From Schistosoma haematobium (taxonomy: Eukaryota > Platyhelminthes > Trematoda > Strigeidida > Schistosomatidae), in assembly GCF_000699445.3 (NCBI RefSeq), contig NC_067195.1:65468591-65532590 (forward strand): 64,000 bases of DNA, in the 5' to 3' direction. The position numbers and the translations under genes are program-made. Below are positions 35,401 through 47,221 of this stretch, in pieces. The notes below the pieces were generated by a model, which saw nothing but the letters and a program-made list of their open reading frames with translations, did not search any database and was not told the origin of the DNA. How positions within the stretch are numbered: the stretch's first letter is position 1; each line of letters opens with the position of its first letter.

Positions 35401-36115
35401 GGCGAGATTCTAACTTAGGGACGAGCCAATCAAAAGCGTTTGAGCAATTTCAATTATTAGCCAATCAGAAGACAGTTAGTATAAAGTAAACATATATTAT
35501 AAGAAAGTAATGAATTACAGTGGATATTCTTCTTTTACATGATTTAAAAACTTGTTAAGGTTTGATAAGGGTTCAGAAGTTCTGAATTCATAATGCATAC
35601 GGTATAGAATCTCGTCCATGGGGTTTGGTTTAGGTGTTAGGGTTAGGGTTTCGGGTTAGGGTGACGAGACTCTAATATAGGGACGAGACAATCAGAAGTG
35701 TTTGATCAATTTCAGGGTCATGAAGCCAAGTTGAACACGTGATGCTAACATACGATCGGTTTACGGCGGATTTTAGAGAAGAGGTGATTATTGAGAGGCT
35801 GCAACCCTAACCCTAACCCCTGACCCTAACCCTAGCCCTAAACCTAAACCTAAACACTAAGCCTAACCCCTAACCCTAACACCTAACCCTAACCCTATGG
35901 ACGAGATTCTATACCGTATACATTATGAATTCAGAACTTCTGAACCTTTATCAAACCTTAACAAGTTTTTAAATCATGTAAAAGAAGAATATCCACTGTA
36001 ATTCATTACTTTCTTATAATATATGTTTACTTTATACTAACTGTCTTCTGATTGGCTAATAATTGAAATTGCTCAAACGCTTCTGATTGGCTCGTCCCTA
36101 AATTAGAGTCACGCC
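35401..36115. mobile_element. Fold-back Merlin-family element with telomere-like interior
   Basis: A 715-bp element flanked by taaattat and caaattat (7 of 8). Its arms 35401-35619 and 35897-36115 are inverted copies of one another, 219 bp each. The right arm encodes on plus a Merlin transposase C-terminus (MDEILYRIHYEFRTSEPL, SNLNKFLNHVKEEYPL, stop); the left arm has the same on minus. Just inside each arm are degenerate telomere-type repeats, G-rich TTAGGG-like at 35620-35662 and C-rich CCCTAA-like at 35805-35896. Between them, 35661-35804 resembles the left end of the Merlin copy at 4004. The whole can be read as a 455-bp element whose right half was duplicated in inverted order upstream. 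Confidence 0.8.
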
Positions 36116-36218
36116 CAAATTATTATTTGCTCCAATAAATAAATAAATAAATAAACCCCCATTTTAAATATTCATCAATATTCTATTTTATTGAAAGGAA
36201 TTTATGTTCATCTATTAG

Positions 36219-36243
36219 CTCGTCCATAAATTAGAGTCTCGCT
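36219..36243 (+). mobile_element. Solo Merlin right terminal repeat
   Basis: The sequence ctcgtccataaattagag followed by tctcgct matches the right end of the Merlin elements nearby. No left partner is visible between it and the fold-back element ending at 36115. Confidence 0.6.
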
Positions 36244-37118
36244 AAAGTTTCTTTTTCCATGAATACACGCTTTTGTTTTTGAATTTTAATCATATTTATA
36301 TACAGTATTCAGTGTGATTAAAGAGTTTTGTTATTTCTAATAAGTGAGATTTGTAGTGAACAAAGATGTGATGGGGAAGATTAATTGATTGTTTCATGCA
36401 ATATCATACGGTGTTTTCGTAAACTATGAAAAGTATACACCTAATATATCACTTGCATATATTCCTTCTGTTGTCTTTTATATACCTCATAATTCTTTTG
36501 ATTCTGTTGTTATTCTAATCAATCTTCATTTTGTCTTTATAATCTTTTTAGTTCAATTTTCTCTTGGTGAGTATTCTATTTCCTATTCCTGCTACATACT
36601 ACTTATGTCTGTCCACATATAGAGGCCTATATCTTAATATTAATAAAATAAATCGTTTACATAACATAACACGAACAGTTGCTTGATCTATATTTTCCAA
36701 ATTGATGCAAAATAGATATGTGTATTCACCGTACATTAAGTGTTTTTAACGAAGTTGGAAAATATTATTAAGACTGTTTTTTTGTGGTAGTTCCCGTAGT
36801 AGAAAATAATAGTGCTAAAAAGAATGTATCCTGATGTTAAAGACTTACAAATTATTATTAAGGCATGGAATTTTAAACTTGAAACTATGCGACGTAACAG
36901 CATTAAATTCATTCTAGGTGTTCTGAAGATTAATTATAGAAAACAATTGATTTTCAAATAACACATCATTATTGCCTTACTCTTTTCCACAAATTAATTC
37001 CAAGCCATGAGAGAAAGGTCCAATAGTAAATAAATACAATAGCTAATCAATATATCTTGATAAGGATGATTATCCATCAAGAGAACAAAACAGAGTGCTT
37101 AAATTTACAATTATTTAA

Positions 37119-37188
37119 TATCAGAAGGGGTTTTGTGGAGATTGTAGTAATTTCAATAGTTGAGATCATGAGTCAATTAAAGTTCGAC
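37119..37188 (-). mobile_element. SINE-B tail fragment
   Basis: Only the 3' tail is present in reverse: tcagaaggggttttgtggag, then gagatcatgagtcaatt. No head or ribozyme. Confidence 0.6.
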
Positions 37189-37556
37189 AGTCTACAGAAA
37201 GATGTTTAATGGTTTACACTATTATTTGAAGTAATAGTTTAATGAAAATCTCATCACAGCATTTATTTCAATAAACTTAATTGTAAACAAATGAAATTCC
37301 TGGAAGTGGCAATTTTAAAACTATTGGGGTAAGTTTTATTGTCAAGGATTATTATTAGAGTTTTGTTTCTGAATATCTTCTACCTAAATTGATGATTTTA
37401 TTTTGATAAATACATGGGTTACATAGTAACTCTCCTACAATCAGTTTTGATTATGGTTAATTTTTGCTGAACCTATTATTAACTTCCTTAACAAACAATG
37501 CTTTTCGAGTAGTAACAACTCATCTATTCCTTTGCGCTATTATGATCAATATCATA

Positions 37557-37942
37557 TCTGTACAAACGTGTACACTAGATCACACGATAGCACAAGCACA
37601 TATCTATCTCTAACTTAAATGTTGATAACTTAAATATCACTCGATGAATCATTCTCTTCCCCATGTATATATGTACTCGAATCATACTAATAGCCTTTGC
37701 CTTATCTTGACGTGTTTTTATTACATTTGACTATAAATGTGCCTCTGTATTTGCTCGCATATACATATTCGCCTCTCTGCTTAAAATTCTCTCGATGTGC
37801 TTATAACTTTGTTGTCTGTGCTATTCGCTAATAAACTGAAGCCGCCGCATCTTGTTGCCTTCTGATTTCAAACGCCGTTGAGATTTATAAAGTAACGGTT
37901 ATCGAGGTGATTGATTAACGAAGCTAAGCCATCCTAGTTACA
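37557..37942 (+). mobile_element. Candidate solo LTR, unknown family
   Basis: A block of different base composition that starts tctgtacaaacgtgtac, contains a TATA-like ctataaatgtgcc (37729) and an AATAAA (37830, in gctaataaactgaag), and ends near cctagttaca. The layout resembles an LTR, but there is no second copy in the window. Confidence 0.35.
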
Positions 37943-39029
37943 TTACATACATGTTTTCTTTGAAAAATATGTGTACAAAACATTTTTGAAAGGATCATCT
38001 GAGGTCATGACGTGAATGAGGTAACTCATATATTGAAATGTCTCATTATGAATTATGTTATAAAATAATTTATATGGAATCCTGATACTGCAAACAAAAT
38101 TACTTAGAATTCTTTTGTTTAAACTGAAGTATAGATATCAAGATGTTTCAATGTTTGAGAACAATAAGAGTGATAATAACACAGTCGTTTTTTGGAGCTA
38201 ATTACAATTCGTCTGTATGCATTATTTTGTATACGTTTAACTAACTAAAGTTGATATGCAATAACATCACTCAACAGTTAAATTTTTAGTTTTTAGTGGT
38301 AGTAGTGATTGAAATAATAATAAACTATACGAATATTATGAATAAGGAATTACAAATCGTTTGATTGTAATAATAATACATTAATGAATTTAAATACAAA
38401 TGACACAGATGTAATATGATTGAGAATAATCAACTGCTTAATCGTCATGAACAGCTTTAGAAGGATTATGGAAAATAAAATAAAAGCTAAATAAACAACT
38501 ATGCCCTTGTATTTAGTGGAATGTGTTTGATATACATCTCTCTAGTAAGGCTGTATGAAGTAGTAAAAGATGATAGTATGCTGGTCAGATGTAATGCAGA
38601 AGCACTATTGAAGTAAATAATGGCCAATTGTTGATTTAATTATTTATCTACTTCAACACTGTAAATAATGATTAGAGGAGAACGTAATAAATGCCAAACA
38701 TACAATAATTATTTTAAATACAAAATACTAGATAAGTGCTTAGTAATCAGAAGATTAGTTGATGGATCTACTTTTCGTACATTGATTTATTACAACACTA
38801 GAAATACTATGACATTTATTATATGTTTAAATAAATATCTAACACTAAAATACTCATAGTATTATTATTCCGAGATTCTCATTTGTATAAATTATAGAAA
38901 CTTAAAATGCAACTCAAACCCCTATTGAGATTAATTCATTTTATCAAAACGCGATAAAGTTACCAAAGAAAGATTACAGAATCAGTATGGTTGATAATAA
39001 ATTATGATTTACCCATGAATTACTTTCGA

Positions 39030-39215
39030 ATTCAGATTCAGATTTGTGCGGTAAGGACAGAAGGCCTACGGCCTATGTTATTCCTTTTTCCAGTACGCTT
39101 CTGTGAGTGTTCAGTCTCCTCTTGAAAGAGTCAATTGAAGGTGAGGACACCACTGTTTCGGGCAGTAAGTTCCAAGTATTGATGACTCGGTGTGAAAATA
39201 AAAGCTTCGATCAAA
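39030..39215 (-). mobile_element. Non-LTR retrotransposon C-terminal fragment (CR1/Jockey-like)
   Basis: On minus: LLFSHRVINTWNLLPETVVS, SPSIDSFKRRLNTHRSVL, then EKGIT and TAG at 39073-39075. The pattern 'R-V-x-N-x-W-N-x-L-P-x-x-V-V' followed by 'F-K-x-x-L' is the usual end of LINE reverse transcriptase proteins of this group. It differs from the RTE copies. The rest of the element is absent. Confidence 0.72.
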
Positions 39216-39757
39216 TCAAATTTTTCTCAAGTTTAAGTAATACCCGATAAAAAAACAAGTGAAATGAATCAATTTTATAATTGAGATAAAACTGAAAGTA
39301 ACATATTATGGTATAATTTCAACGAATTGGATGAACATCATTTTAAAAAATATCATTCATGAAGTGATGTGTATGTGGTGAGAGTTTTCCGCTTATTTCC
39401 ATATCTTAATAGGGATATTCATATGTACATTTTTTTAAAAACTAAACCTATGCATATATAATTTAAATAAAAATTCAATATTTTTAAAAATATCATAGAA
39501 GGAATGATTTGAGAAACTCCAAAGATTGTAACACGATACAATAATATTAAAAAATATATATATAATTATGATAATATAAGACAAGTAATTTAGATAGTGT
39601 GTACTCCATCCCATTATGTAAATAAGTAGTGTTTGTTTACAAAATGAAAATAATATTTGTTTTTTTAATCAGAATATTGTTGAAAATTTCTGTCCATACG
39701 TCAGTGCAACATATAAATGGGGTTTTATTTCTGAAAAGCGATATATATATATATATA

Positions 39758-40066
39758 TTGGCTAGCAATGAAATCTAATACTCATCAGCCGGATGTGTTT
39801 GAATTGCAAATTTGATAGTCACTTCGGGACTCGAACTCAGTATTGTTCGCTTCAAACACCACCATGTTATCCACAAAGTTAATGAGTTCTGATAGCCACT
39901 AGCATGTGCAATCAGATGAAGTTTTAATTCATTTCGTATTGTTTGTTTGAATATTCGTATTGATGTTTAGGATTGAAATTGATCAGTCTCTTATTGGCAT
40001 ATTTGTATCCTCTAGAGATTGCCTCAATATTCTCATATCATAAGTGTTGTAAGCAGAGATGGATTT
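39758..40066 (-). mobile_element. Sm-alpha-type copy, decayed, with start of a second unit
   Basis: On minus: B box (gggactcgaactcag), A-box region (ttatccacaaagttaatgag) and a ribozyme reduced to fragments (actcatcagccggatgt). Next to it the body (gaaattgatcagtctcttat) ends in gtaagcagagatgg at 40051, the start of the next unit about 300 bp on, so a tandem arrangement is likely. Confidence 0.68.
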
Positions 40067-40356
40067 TGTTTCTTTCATAAATTATTTATATGGTTTTAAA
40101 GCTTTACTCATTTTAACAAAACAACGTCAATACAACGCAACATCAGTGTAATAAAAATTGTTTCACTACAAAAAATTACCTTGTTTTTAAAGTTATAACG
40201 TCCAAATTATCGTCATTTCATGTTTTAAATAATTCACTCTTGAAGTTATTCAAAGTGTTATTTTATTACATCAAAAATATTTAAATATTAAAGTAATACA
40301 ATTTATGTAAATTTACTAAACCATACTCTAAAGAAGAGTAAACAAAATTATCACAT

Positions 40357-40755
40357 TTGAAGAAGATAAACATCCTACAATTTAATAATTTTCCTATGAA
40401 GATTATTGAAAGCGAAATAAAACGAAACCTTTTACTGCTAAATTATAATTCGAATGAGATACCACGGATTGATAATGTAGTTTTACCTTACCTCCATGAT
40501 ACAATAAAAGAACTCCAAAGAGTCTTAAAACAACACTCTTCGAAATGCTTTAGTTCGTAAAAAGGAAAAAATATCCCCTTTATATCATATAAAGTTGGAT
40601 CTACAAACAAAGATGTGTCGATTGTGATGCCTTCTATATTGGCAAGTCATCCCTTGAAATTTTGACCTTGATCATAGAACATTTTAAGTACACAAAGAAA
40701 GTTCCTCCAAATTAGATTGGCAATAGCGGTATATGTCATTGTAAATAACTATCAA
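40357..40755 (+). mobile_element. Penelope-like element fragment (linker and GIY-YIG start)
   Basis: The first frame gives IPRIDNVVLPYLHDTIKELQ and VLKQH, like the segment between reverse transcriptase and nuclease. After a stop and frameshift another frame gives CVDCDAFYIGKSSLEI and IIEHFKYTKKVPPN, i.e. C-x-x-C followed by a YIG motif and the x-x-E-H of GIY-YIG. It is broken by several stops. Confidence 0.62.
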
Positions 40756-40989
40756 ATCGGTATTTTTCTACTCACTGGGATATTTTTTTAAACTTTCGAT
40801 ATAATTATGCTATGTAACTCAACAGGTTTTGTTAAATTGGCCCTATTACAACTCAAAATTATTTAGAAAAACATACATATTTCAAGAATGTGTTTTGCGA
40901 TGAAATTGTTTTATAATAGAATGTGCCAAAGGAATACGTTTCTTTGAAAGTAATAGATTATTACTAGTTTTTAAAACTATTTACAATCA

Positions 40990-41520
40990 TATGGTTGAAT
41001 TCATTAGTCGATTGACGCTAGACCACCATGGAAAACCTGAAAGCACTAGAAGGTTGTTACGTCCTTGTATGGGACTCCTCAGCAGTACACATCCACAATC
41101 TCGCCCACGAGATTCGAACTCAGGACCTATCGATCTCGAGCGAAAACGCTTAAACCCTAGACTACTCAACCGGAACCCAATGGTGTTGATGTCTCAATTC
41201 AACCAATCCACGAAATTGAGCCACCGTCAATCATTGTCTCCAGTGAAATACTATCTCACAACAGACTCGGTCGAAATTCACTGGTCACTGCTTCTCACAA
41301 GCAATCCAGAAAATAACACTTGAAGCTGGTCACTATTGAGTATATGATTATTATTATCATAAGGGTGTTTTGTGGAGATTTTAGTCATCTGATAGTCGAA
41401 TTCATGAGTCAATCGAAGCTAGACCGCTATGGAAGTCCTGGGAACACTGGACGGCCGTTTCGTCCCAATATAGGACTCGTCGCTATTGCTCATCCACGAC
41501 CATGTGATTATTCATGAAAC
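40990..41520 (-). mobile_element. SINE-B dimer on minus, ~400-bp period
   Basis: Matching points gaaaacctg (41031) and ggaagtcctg (41431) are 400 bp apart, so two tandem units are present, the right one 5' truncated. The unit shares the linker (cacgaaattgagccaccgtc) with other copies. Ribozyme 1 (read on minus) has CTGAGGA but GTAA for GAAA and CTT for GTC. Ribozyme 2 has GAAA and GTC but C3 and U4 are mutated and stem I is unpaired. Confidence 0.75.
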
Positions 41521-42274
41521 GAAAATGTGTTCTGCCTGATGTTCATTCAATTCATGATATTTAACATGTTATTTAACCGATATACTTGTAAGATATGTTC
41601 CTTTTAAACTAGTATTATGAAAATCAATTTTCATGTAAAATGAATTCTAAATTCTTTATATGCAGTAAATCTCAATTTTACTTTGATTTTAGACACTTGA
41701 TGGGCACTATTAAGCTCGAAATCAGTTGTCAGGGTTATATGTCTATTATATTTTTTTAGAAAAAATGTATCATATTATTTATGACCAATACCGGAATCGT
41801 GGATAGCGTTCTCCTTAAAAGCATAGATGTAAAAGAACATTTTTTTAAAGTTATACGTTATGTAAACTTATTCAACTCTTAGCTGCGGTTTCAGCTAACA
41901 TTCTGTCGAAAACCACTTCAGTAGCAACACAATATATATTCATTGGAATAAAATAAGATTCCATTTAATGAAAACATGTGTACTAACGAAGTGTCCTTTG
42001 ACTCAGCTTCTGACTATGGCTGTTTAAAAAATGGTTTGTAGCAATAAAAAACCAGTTCAAATTATTCATGCATTACAGATATGTAGTGACCATTTATTCA
42101 ACAAACGTTTTTCATACTTTTATTGCTTTTATTTTATCCTGCCCTCATAGTGACTTCCCATTCCCTTGACACACTGAAAATCTTCGGGATATTGTTACGA
42201 TTTATGGCCCTGTCAAATATCACGTTACAAAAACACTAATCAGAGCACTGACTTACGTGACTATGCCCTTGTAT

Positions 42275-42699
42275 TAGGCCAATGATGAGTTAATCAGCCT
42301 GAGCAGCCTAGATTCAACTCTGAGTCCTTATTCATTCTTTGTATAGTAGCTTCTCGCCTAACCCAGCCCGTTCAGTCCAGAACAGCTCCCGCTGCACGAA
42401 TCATATATTTCAGACATACGAGATCTATATACAAGGCAATCAGACCGCATAATACTATAAACTAAAAAATAATTATTATACAAGATCAAGCCCAAAGTGT
42501 CTGTGAGTACAGGAATAAATTAAGAATGGTAAATTGTATAACAATAGCTAATAGATCTAATGAAAGCCTATGATAAAAGGAATATGAATATATACACAAT
42601 CTAGTTGCCTAATAGTTCTTCAATGGGAATATCAGTAATAATAGTCCAGGAGTAATTCCTAACAGTTACTATTCATTTATGCTTTGTTCTGATGTAACA
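42275..42699 (-). mobile_element. Dispersed repeat, probable solo LTR, diverged
   Basis: It shares gcctaacccagcccgttcag, tccagaaca and atatatttcagacata with the copies at 51375 and 63115. The right end gatgtaacatc corresponds to the TGTT end of the others. Confidence 0.45.
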
Positions 42700-42738
42700 T
42701 CTAATGATCCCAAGCAAGAATTTTTTCTCATAAATAGA

Positions 42739-42990
42739 TGGATGTGTCGCTCAACTTCGTGAATTAGTTGAAGTTAGACATTAACACCGTTGGATGCCGG
42801 CTCAATGGTCTAATAGTTAAGCGCTCGCGCGCGAGAATGATAGGTCCTGAGTTCGAATCTCGCTGGGCGGGGTCGTGGATGCGCACTGCTGAGGAGTCCC
42901 ACAACAAGATGAAACGGCTGTCCAGTGCTTCCAGGTTTTCCATGGTGGTCTAGCTTCAACTGACTTATGATCTCAACTGTTGAAATATCT
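42739..42990 (+). mobile_element. SINE-B copy with nearly intact hammerhead
   Basis: Head ggctcaatggtctaatagtt, B box gagttcgaatc. The hammerhead at 42883-42928 keeps CTGAGGA (42889-42895), GAAA (42911-42914), GTC (42920-42922) and a six-pair stem I (gcactg/cagtgc). Stem II is weakened: GTCC against AGAT gives one wobble, two pairs and one mismatch. It is the best-preserved SINE-B ribozyme here. Confidence 0.78.
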
Positions 42991-43369
42991 ATTTGTTAAT
43001 TAAACTATGAAAATAAATAAATATCAATTTTCTCAAATTATAGTGTGAACAATTTTGTTTTTATTCAGAAAACAGAATATGTCTCACATGATCGAAATAA
43101 TTGTCCAAGATATAGGATTTTAAAGGGACTACAAATTCGACTTGAAATTAAATGAACAATTTATATACATGTCCTTCTTAAAATGTAACACTGATTAGAT
43201 AGCCGTTTAATCAATACCACAAGAATCGGAAAAAGTAATTGGTTCAAAAGCAAGCTGTTGTTTAAACTGAATACTACACGTATGAGAAATATGTAAAATT
43301 CGATTTTAAACAACATTAATTTCAGTTAATTAAATACTTTTATTGAGGCATTAAAAGTACAGATTACTT

Positions 43370-43850
43370 ACTTACTTACACCTGTTACTCCTAATGGAGC
43401 ATAAGTCGCCGACAAGCATTCTTCAACCTACACTGCCCTGGGCCTTCCGTTCTAGTTCTATCCAATCTTTGATCATTTTTCTCATGTCTATCTCTGTTTC
43501 TCAACGTGATGTGTTCTTTGAACTCCCTCTCCTCTCTTGGCCGTCAGGATTCCATGTGAGGGCTTGTCTTGTGATGCAGTTGGATGCTTTCCTCAATGTG
43601 TGTCCTATCCACTTCCAACGCTTCTTCCTGATTTCTTCCTCCGTTGGGATCTGGTTTGTTCTCTTCCACAGTAGGTTGTTGCTGATAGTGTTTGGTCAAC
43701 GGATCTGAAGTATTTTGCTTAGACAACTGTTAATAAACACTTGTATCTTCTGGATGATGGCATTCGTAGATATCCAAGTTTCCGCCCCATACAGGGTTGG
43801 GCGACCCCATCCCGTAAAAAGCTAACTCGCTAAAAGAAGGCTAACCGGAA
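43370..43850 (-). mobile_element. RTE-clade 3' fragment with inverted 5' segment
   Basis: 43370-43795 on minus gives the C-terminal region ([29 protein letters not shown]) and ends in an (acttacttac) tail. At ~43796 it joins a segment in the opposite sense (gaccccatcccgtaaaaagc, taactcgctaaaag), which belongs to the element's 5' leader as seen at 59125. Confidence 0.7.
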
Positions 43851-44865
43851 AACACTATTCAAAAATATAGATTAAGGGAAGAAATATTACTCTTCAATTA
43901 ATTCCTACTTGAAGCTATACAATACTATGTAAATGTAGCATAAAATTACTATCGATAAATAATGGCAGATCAATTTTACTATAAATCTCAATATTTTCGC
44001 TAAAAAATAATTATAAGTAATTCATGAAATAGCTGAAAAGAGAAAAAAAGATTATAGGGCTATTGAGATATATTACGTGTCAATAGAATTGACAACTAAA
44101 ATTGAATTAATGTGAAAAGCTCATAAAAATATTTCCGGATAACTTACAGTAACTTTGTAGAGGCCTCACAAACGTTTTTTGTGCACAAACATTAAGTTTA
44201 TTATTATTTCAATATAAGGCTTCTTATGTGAGCAAGAGAATGATTCAGGCATCACAGAGCAAGTTCATCAAGATTCCACAGAATAACTTAAAGCTAAATT
44301 TGTGTCGATGAAGTGATCAGTATTGTCTCATTTTCATAAAAAGGAGTTTATATTGTTTGTTTCATCATTTGGTTAGTCATAGAATGCGATGTTCATAAAT
44401 CCAATAACGTAATTTTCTATTTTTATTGCTCCACAAGAGCAGCTAAAGTGGTAGATACACATAGAGTTAGTAGAACTAAACTGTTTGTCTTGGTTTCGTG
44501 AACTTTTTATTAGCTAATTGAACAAAGAAAGATATAATCTGACAGTTCCAAATGTTAGTTCTAGTACTCTATGCGTCAAATCACTGTTTTAATAATTGTA
44601 CTCTATTTGAATTGTATTTTCAAGAATAGAAGCCAGTTCCATGTTATCAGTTTATTTATCAACATATATTTCGTTGGGAACTTTGAAGAATATCTGTTTC
44701 TGGTATGTAAATCATGGGTAAACTTTAGTTTGACTTCAATGATACTTCAAAAATCTCATTTATTCAGCTTTTTTTACCAGAGATGAAATTAAATTTCGTT
44801 TATAATTTACAACCCACACAGTGTACGGATATAATGAATAACAAACTGATAGATTTAAACCGTGT

Positions 44866-45172
44866 CGGATATGAAAAAGTTACCCACTGAAGACAATAGA
44901 AGGTGGCAACATAGTATCATGAATTGTTTAAAGTTGTACATTAACACCGTTGTATATCGGCTCAGTGGTCTAGAGCTTAAGTGCTCGCGCGAGGCCGAAA
45001 GCCATGTGTCCAAATCTCGCGTGTCAGATCGTGGATCCACACTGTTCAGGAGTCCCATACCAGGACCAGACGGCCGTCCATTGCCTTCAGGTTTTCAATG
45101 GTGTTCTAACATTGATCGGTTCATGATTTCACCTAAAACTCAATAGTCTCCACAACCCTGATAATCCTCTTA
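44866..45172 (+). mobile_element. SINE-B copy, diverged
   Basis: Linker (gttacccactgaagacaat) and head (ggctcagtggtctagagctt) are recognisable; the B box is decayed (gtgtccaaatc). The ribozyme has TTCAGGA and CAGA in place of CTGANGA and GAAA; it is dead. Confidence 0.7.
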
Positions 45173-46950
45173 GCTTTTAGTATTAAATGGTTGAAATATT
45201 CGCATACGTAGTTTTATACATTCTCTGGACGTTTTACCCAATATAACGGTCGACTATAACAAACGTTCAGTCTAGTGTCTTTATAAACAATTTCAACTAT
45301 CTGATGTTATTGTCACTTCAATTATAATAAGTTCTTGATTAATCGTAAAATCATCTTTATTTGCAACTTATAATGCCTTTCAAATTTTAGAACAAATTGC
45401 GTTTACACAAAATATATCCACATTGTTTGATAGCATCTACATTGTAATAGCTTAATGATGCTGCCATAAATTTCTTCATCTAAAAACTCTAGTCCAGCGT
45501 AAACTAAACCAAAAAGCTTGGAGATACCATTCATACACATTATAGTTCAAAATCGCTTATTACGTTATTGATCATTTTACAACAAACACACAATTAAATT
45601 CTGACTGCAGTTAAAATGTTGAAGTATTTCGAAACAAACGTTGTCATAACCTACGTAGTCAGAATGCTTGAATTAGTTGACAATCTCGAGGCTTTTTCAT
45701 ATCATTAGTTTTTTGATAGGAGATTAGTTTTTTTTTAATTCAATGTGTCCCTAGTTTATTTGGACTCAAAAAATTAATTTTTTACACGAGTCCCACAATG
45801 CACGATAAGTAGCTGTTTGAAGCTATTCGCAAAACAACATATATATGTACAAGAAATGTTTAATTATACATAATGGTATACACTAATTATTATCAGTCTA
45901 TTGAATTAGACTCTTACTGGAGACTCTAAGTAATGCCATCATATCATATAGACACTGGAAACTACCAAGTATGTCCTGGGATATAGATTAAAAAGTGACT
46001 TTATTACTTTCAATTACACTTTTTCTGTGATCCCCTTGTTTTTAACAGATATCTTTATATAAGATTCCTTCTGATTATTTTCAATATTTGTTTTCTGACT
46101 TAAACTCTTTGATCTTATTCGTACAAACTTATGTTTCCTTAGGTTTCAGCTTTTATTCGTATTCGTCAATCAAGATGTATTGTGCTGAATATAAATGTCA
46201 TCTTTCGTTGTTTCAATCACTTTTAAAAAAATAATACGTAAATATATGAGAAATGTAGGTTGAATTTTAAATGATTGATGTTAAAATCTAATTTGCTTAT
46301 TTTGATTTCAATTAATCTACATACAATACTCAATGCAATCAAACATATAAACTTAAGATTGAAGTAATATTAATAACAAAGAGTTTAACGAACAAAAAAC
46401 CAATTAGATAAACAAAATAAAAGTTTTATTTATTCCTAAGGTTTGATTGAACTAGATTTGTATGAAATTTAAAGGCTTGTACGATATATTTATCAGGTTT
46501 TGTTACAACTATTCACGATAGTGATACATAATAAAATACATTCACAAATTATGGTTGTATAGATTGATATTAGTTGATAACTGCTATGTTCTGGATAATC
46601 AGTGAGGTTCATTCACTATAATGAAAACATTGAAACAAATTAACACTGATTATCATAAGCCCTATTGTGAATAATGGTGACGCTGTTTTTGGTTTCTTAT
46701 TTTTTTAACTTTCATGATGTTAGACGATTTGATTATTCTTAACGTAAACCTCTTTTATTTCAAATTGGTTCGTTAAGGTATGTTTATTATTAATAGTAGT
46801 TGTGTGATATAATATTCGTCATCTCAAAGCTAAGGTAAAAAACTTTTTTTCTCTATTTCTCTATGTGTTGTTGTTAGATGTATCTTACAAAAATAATAAT
46901 TATACAAAATCTCAAATGTTGAAATTATTAGGATTATAAAATTCATTTGG
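45173..46950. other. No gene or repeat recognised
   Basis: AT-rich, without inverted repeats or family motifs that I could see. Confidence 0.5.
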
Positions 46951-47221
46951 TGCTGTTTACTTGAATCTTCCGATTGATGTTTAGGACTGTATATGTGCAT
47001 ACTGTCTGTAATGCCTCGATATTGCCTTAATTCACATGCATTATAAGCAAAGATGGATAGTGGTTAGCAATGGAATCCAGGACGCGTGTTTCATCCTATT
47101 TGAGACTCGTCAGCTGCATGTACCTGCATCTCAGAGTTGATGTTCATTCTGGGGCTCGAACTCAGTACCGTTTACTTCAAACGTCATCGCTTTGTCCACT
47201 TAGCTACTGAGTCCTGATAGG
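46951..47221 (-). mobile_element. Sm-alpha-type copy with core-complete hammerhead
   Basis: Body, arm (aagcaaagatggatagtgg), ribozyme, tRNA-like B box (ggggctcgaactcagtacc) and A box (gtccacttagctactgagt) are all present. The ribozyme on minus (47067-47128) keeps CTGACGA, GAAA and GTC. Stem II has two wobbles (GTCT/GGAT) and stem I one mismatch, so weak activity is possible. Confidence 0.75.

Larger units (their letters stand above)
36244..39029. other. Mostly unassigned; small repeat pieces
   Basis: Contains a SINE-B tail (37119) and a candidate LTR (37557). Otherwise AT-rich; the hydrophobic 77-codon frame at 36389-36622 has no family features. Confidence 0.45.

Noticed and set aside
35805..35896. 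Chromosome end or telomere
   Set aside because: The CCCTAA-like tract is short, degenerate, inverted relative to a second tract, and enclosed in a transposon with flanking duplications; it is interstitial.
36389..36622. Hydrophobic 77-codon frame
   Set aside because: Low-complexity AT-rich sequence gives Phe/Ile/Tyr-rich frames by chance; no start context or homologue recognised.
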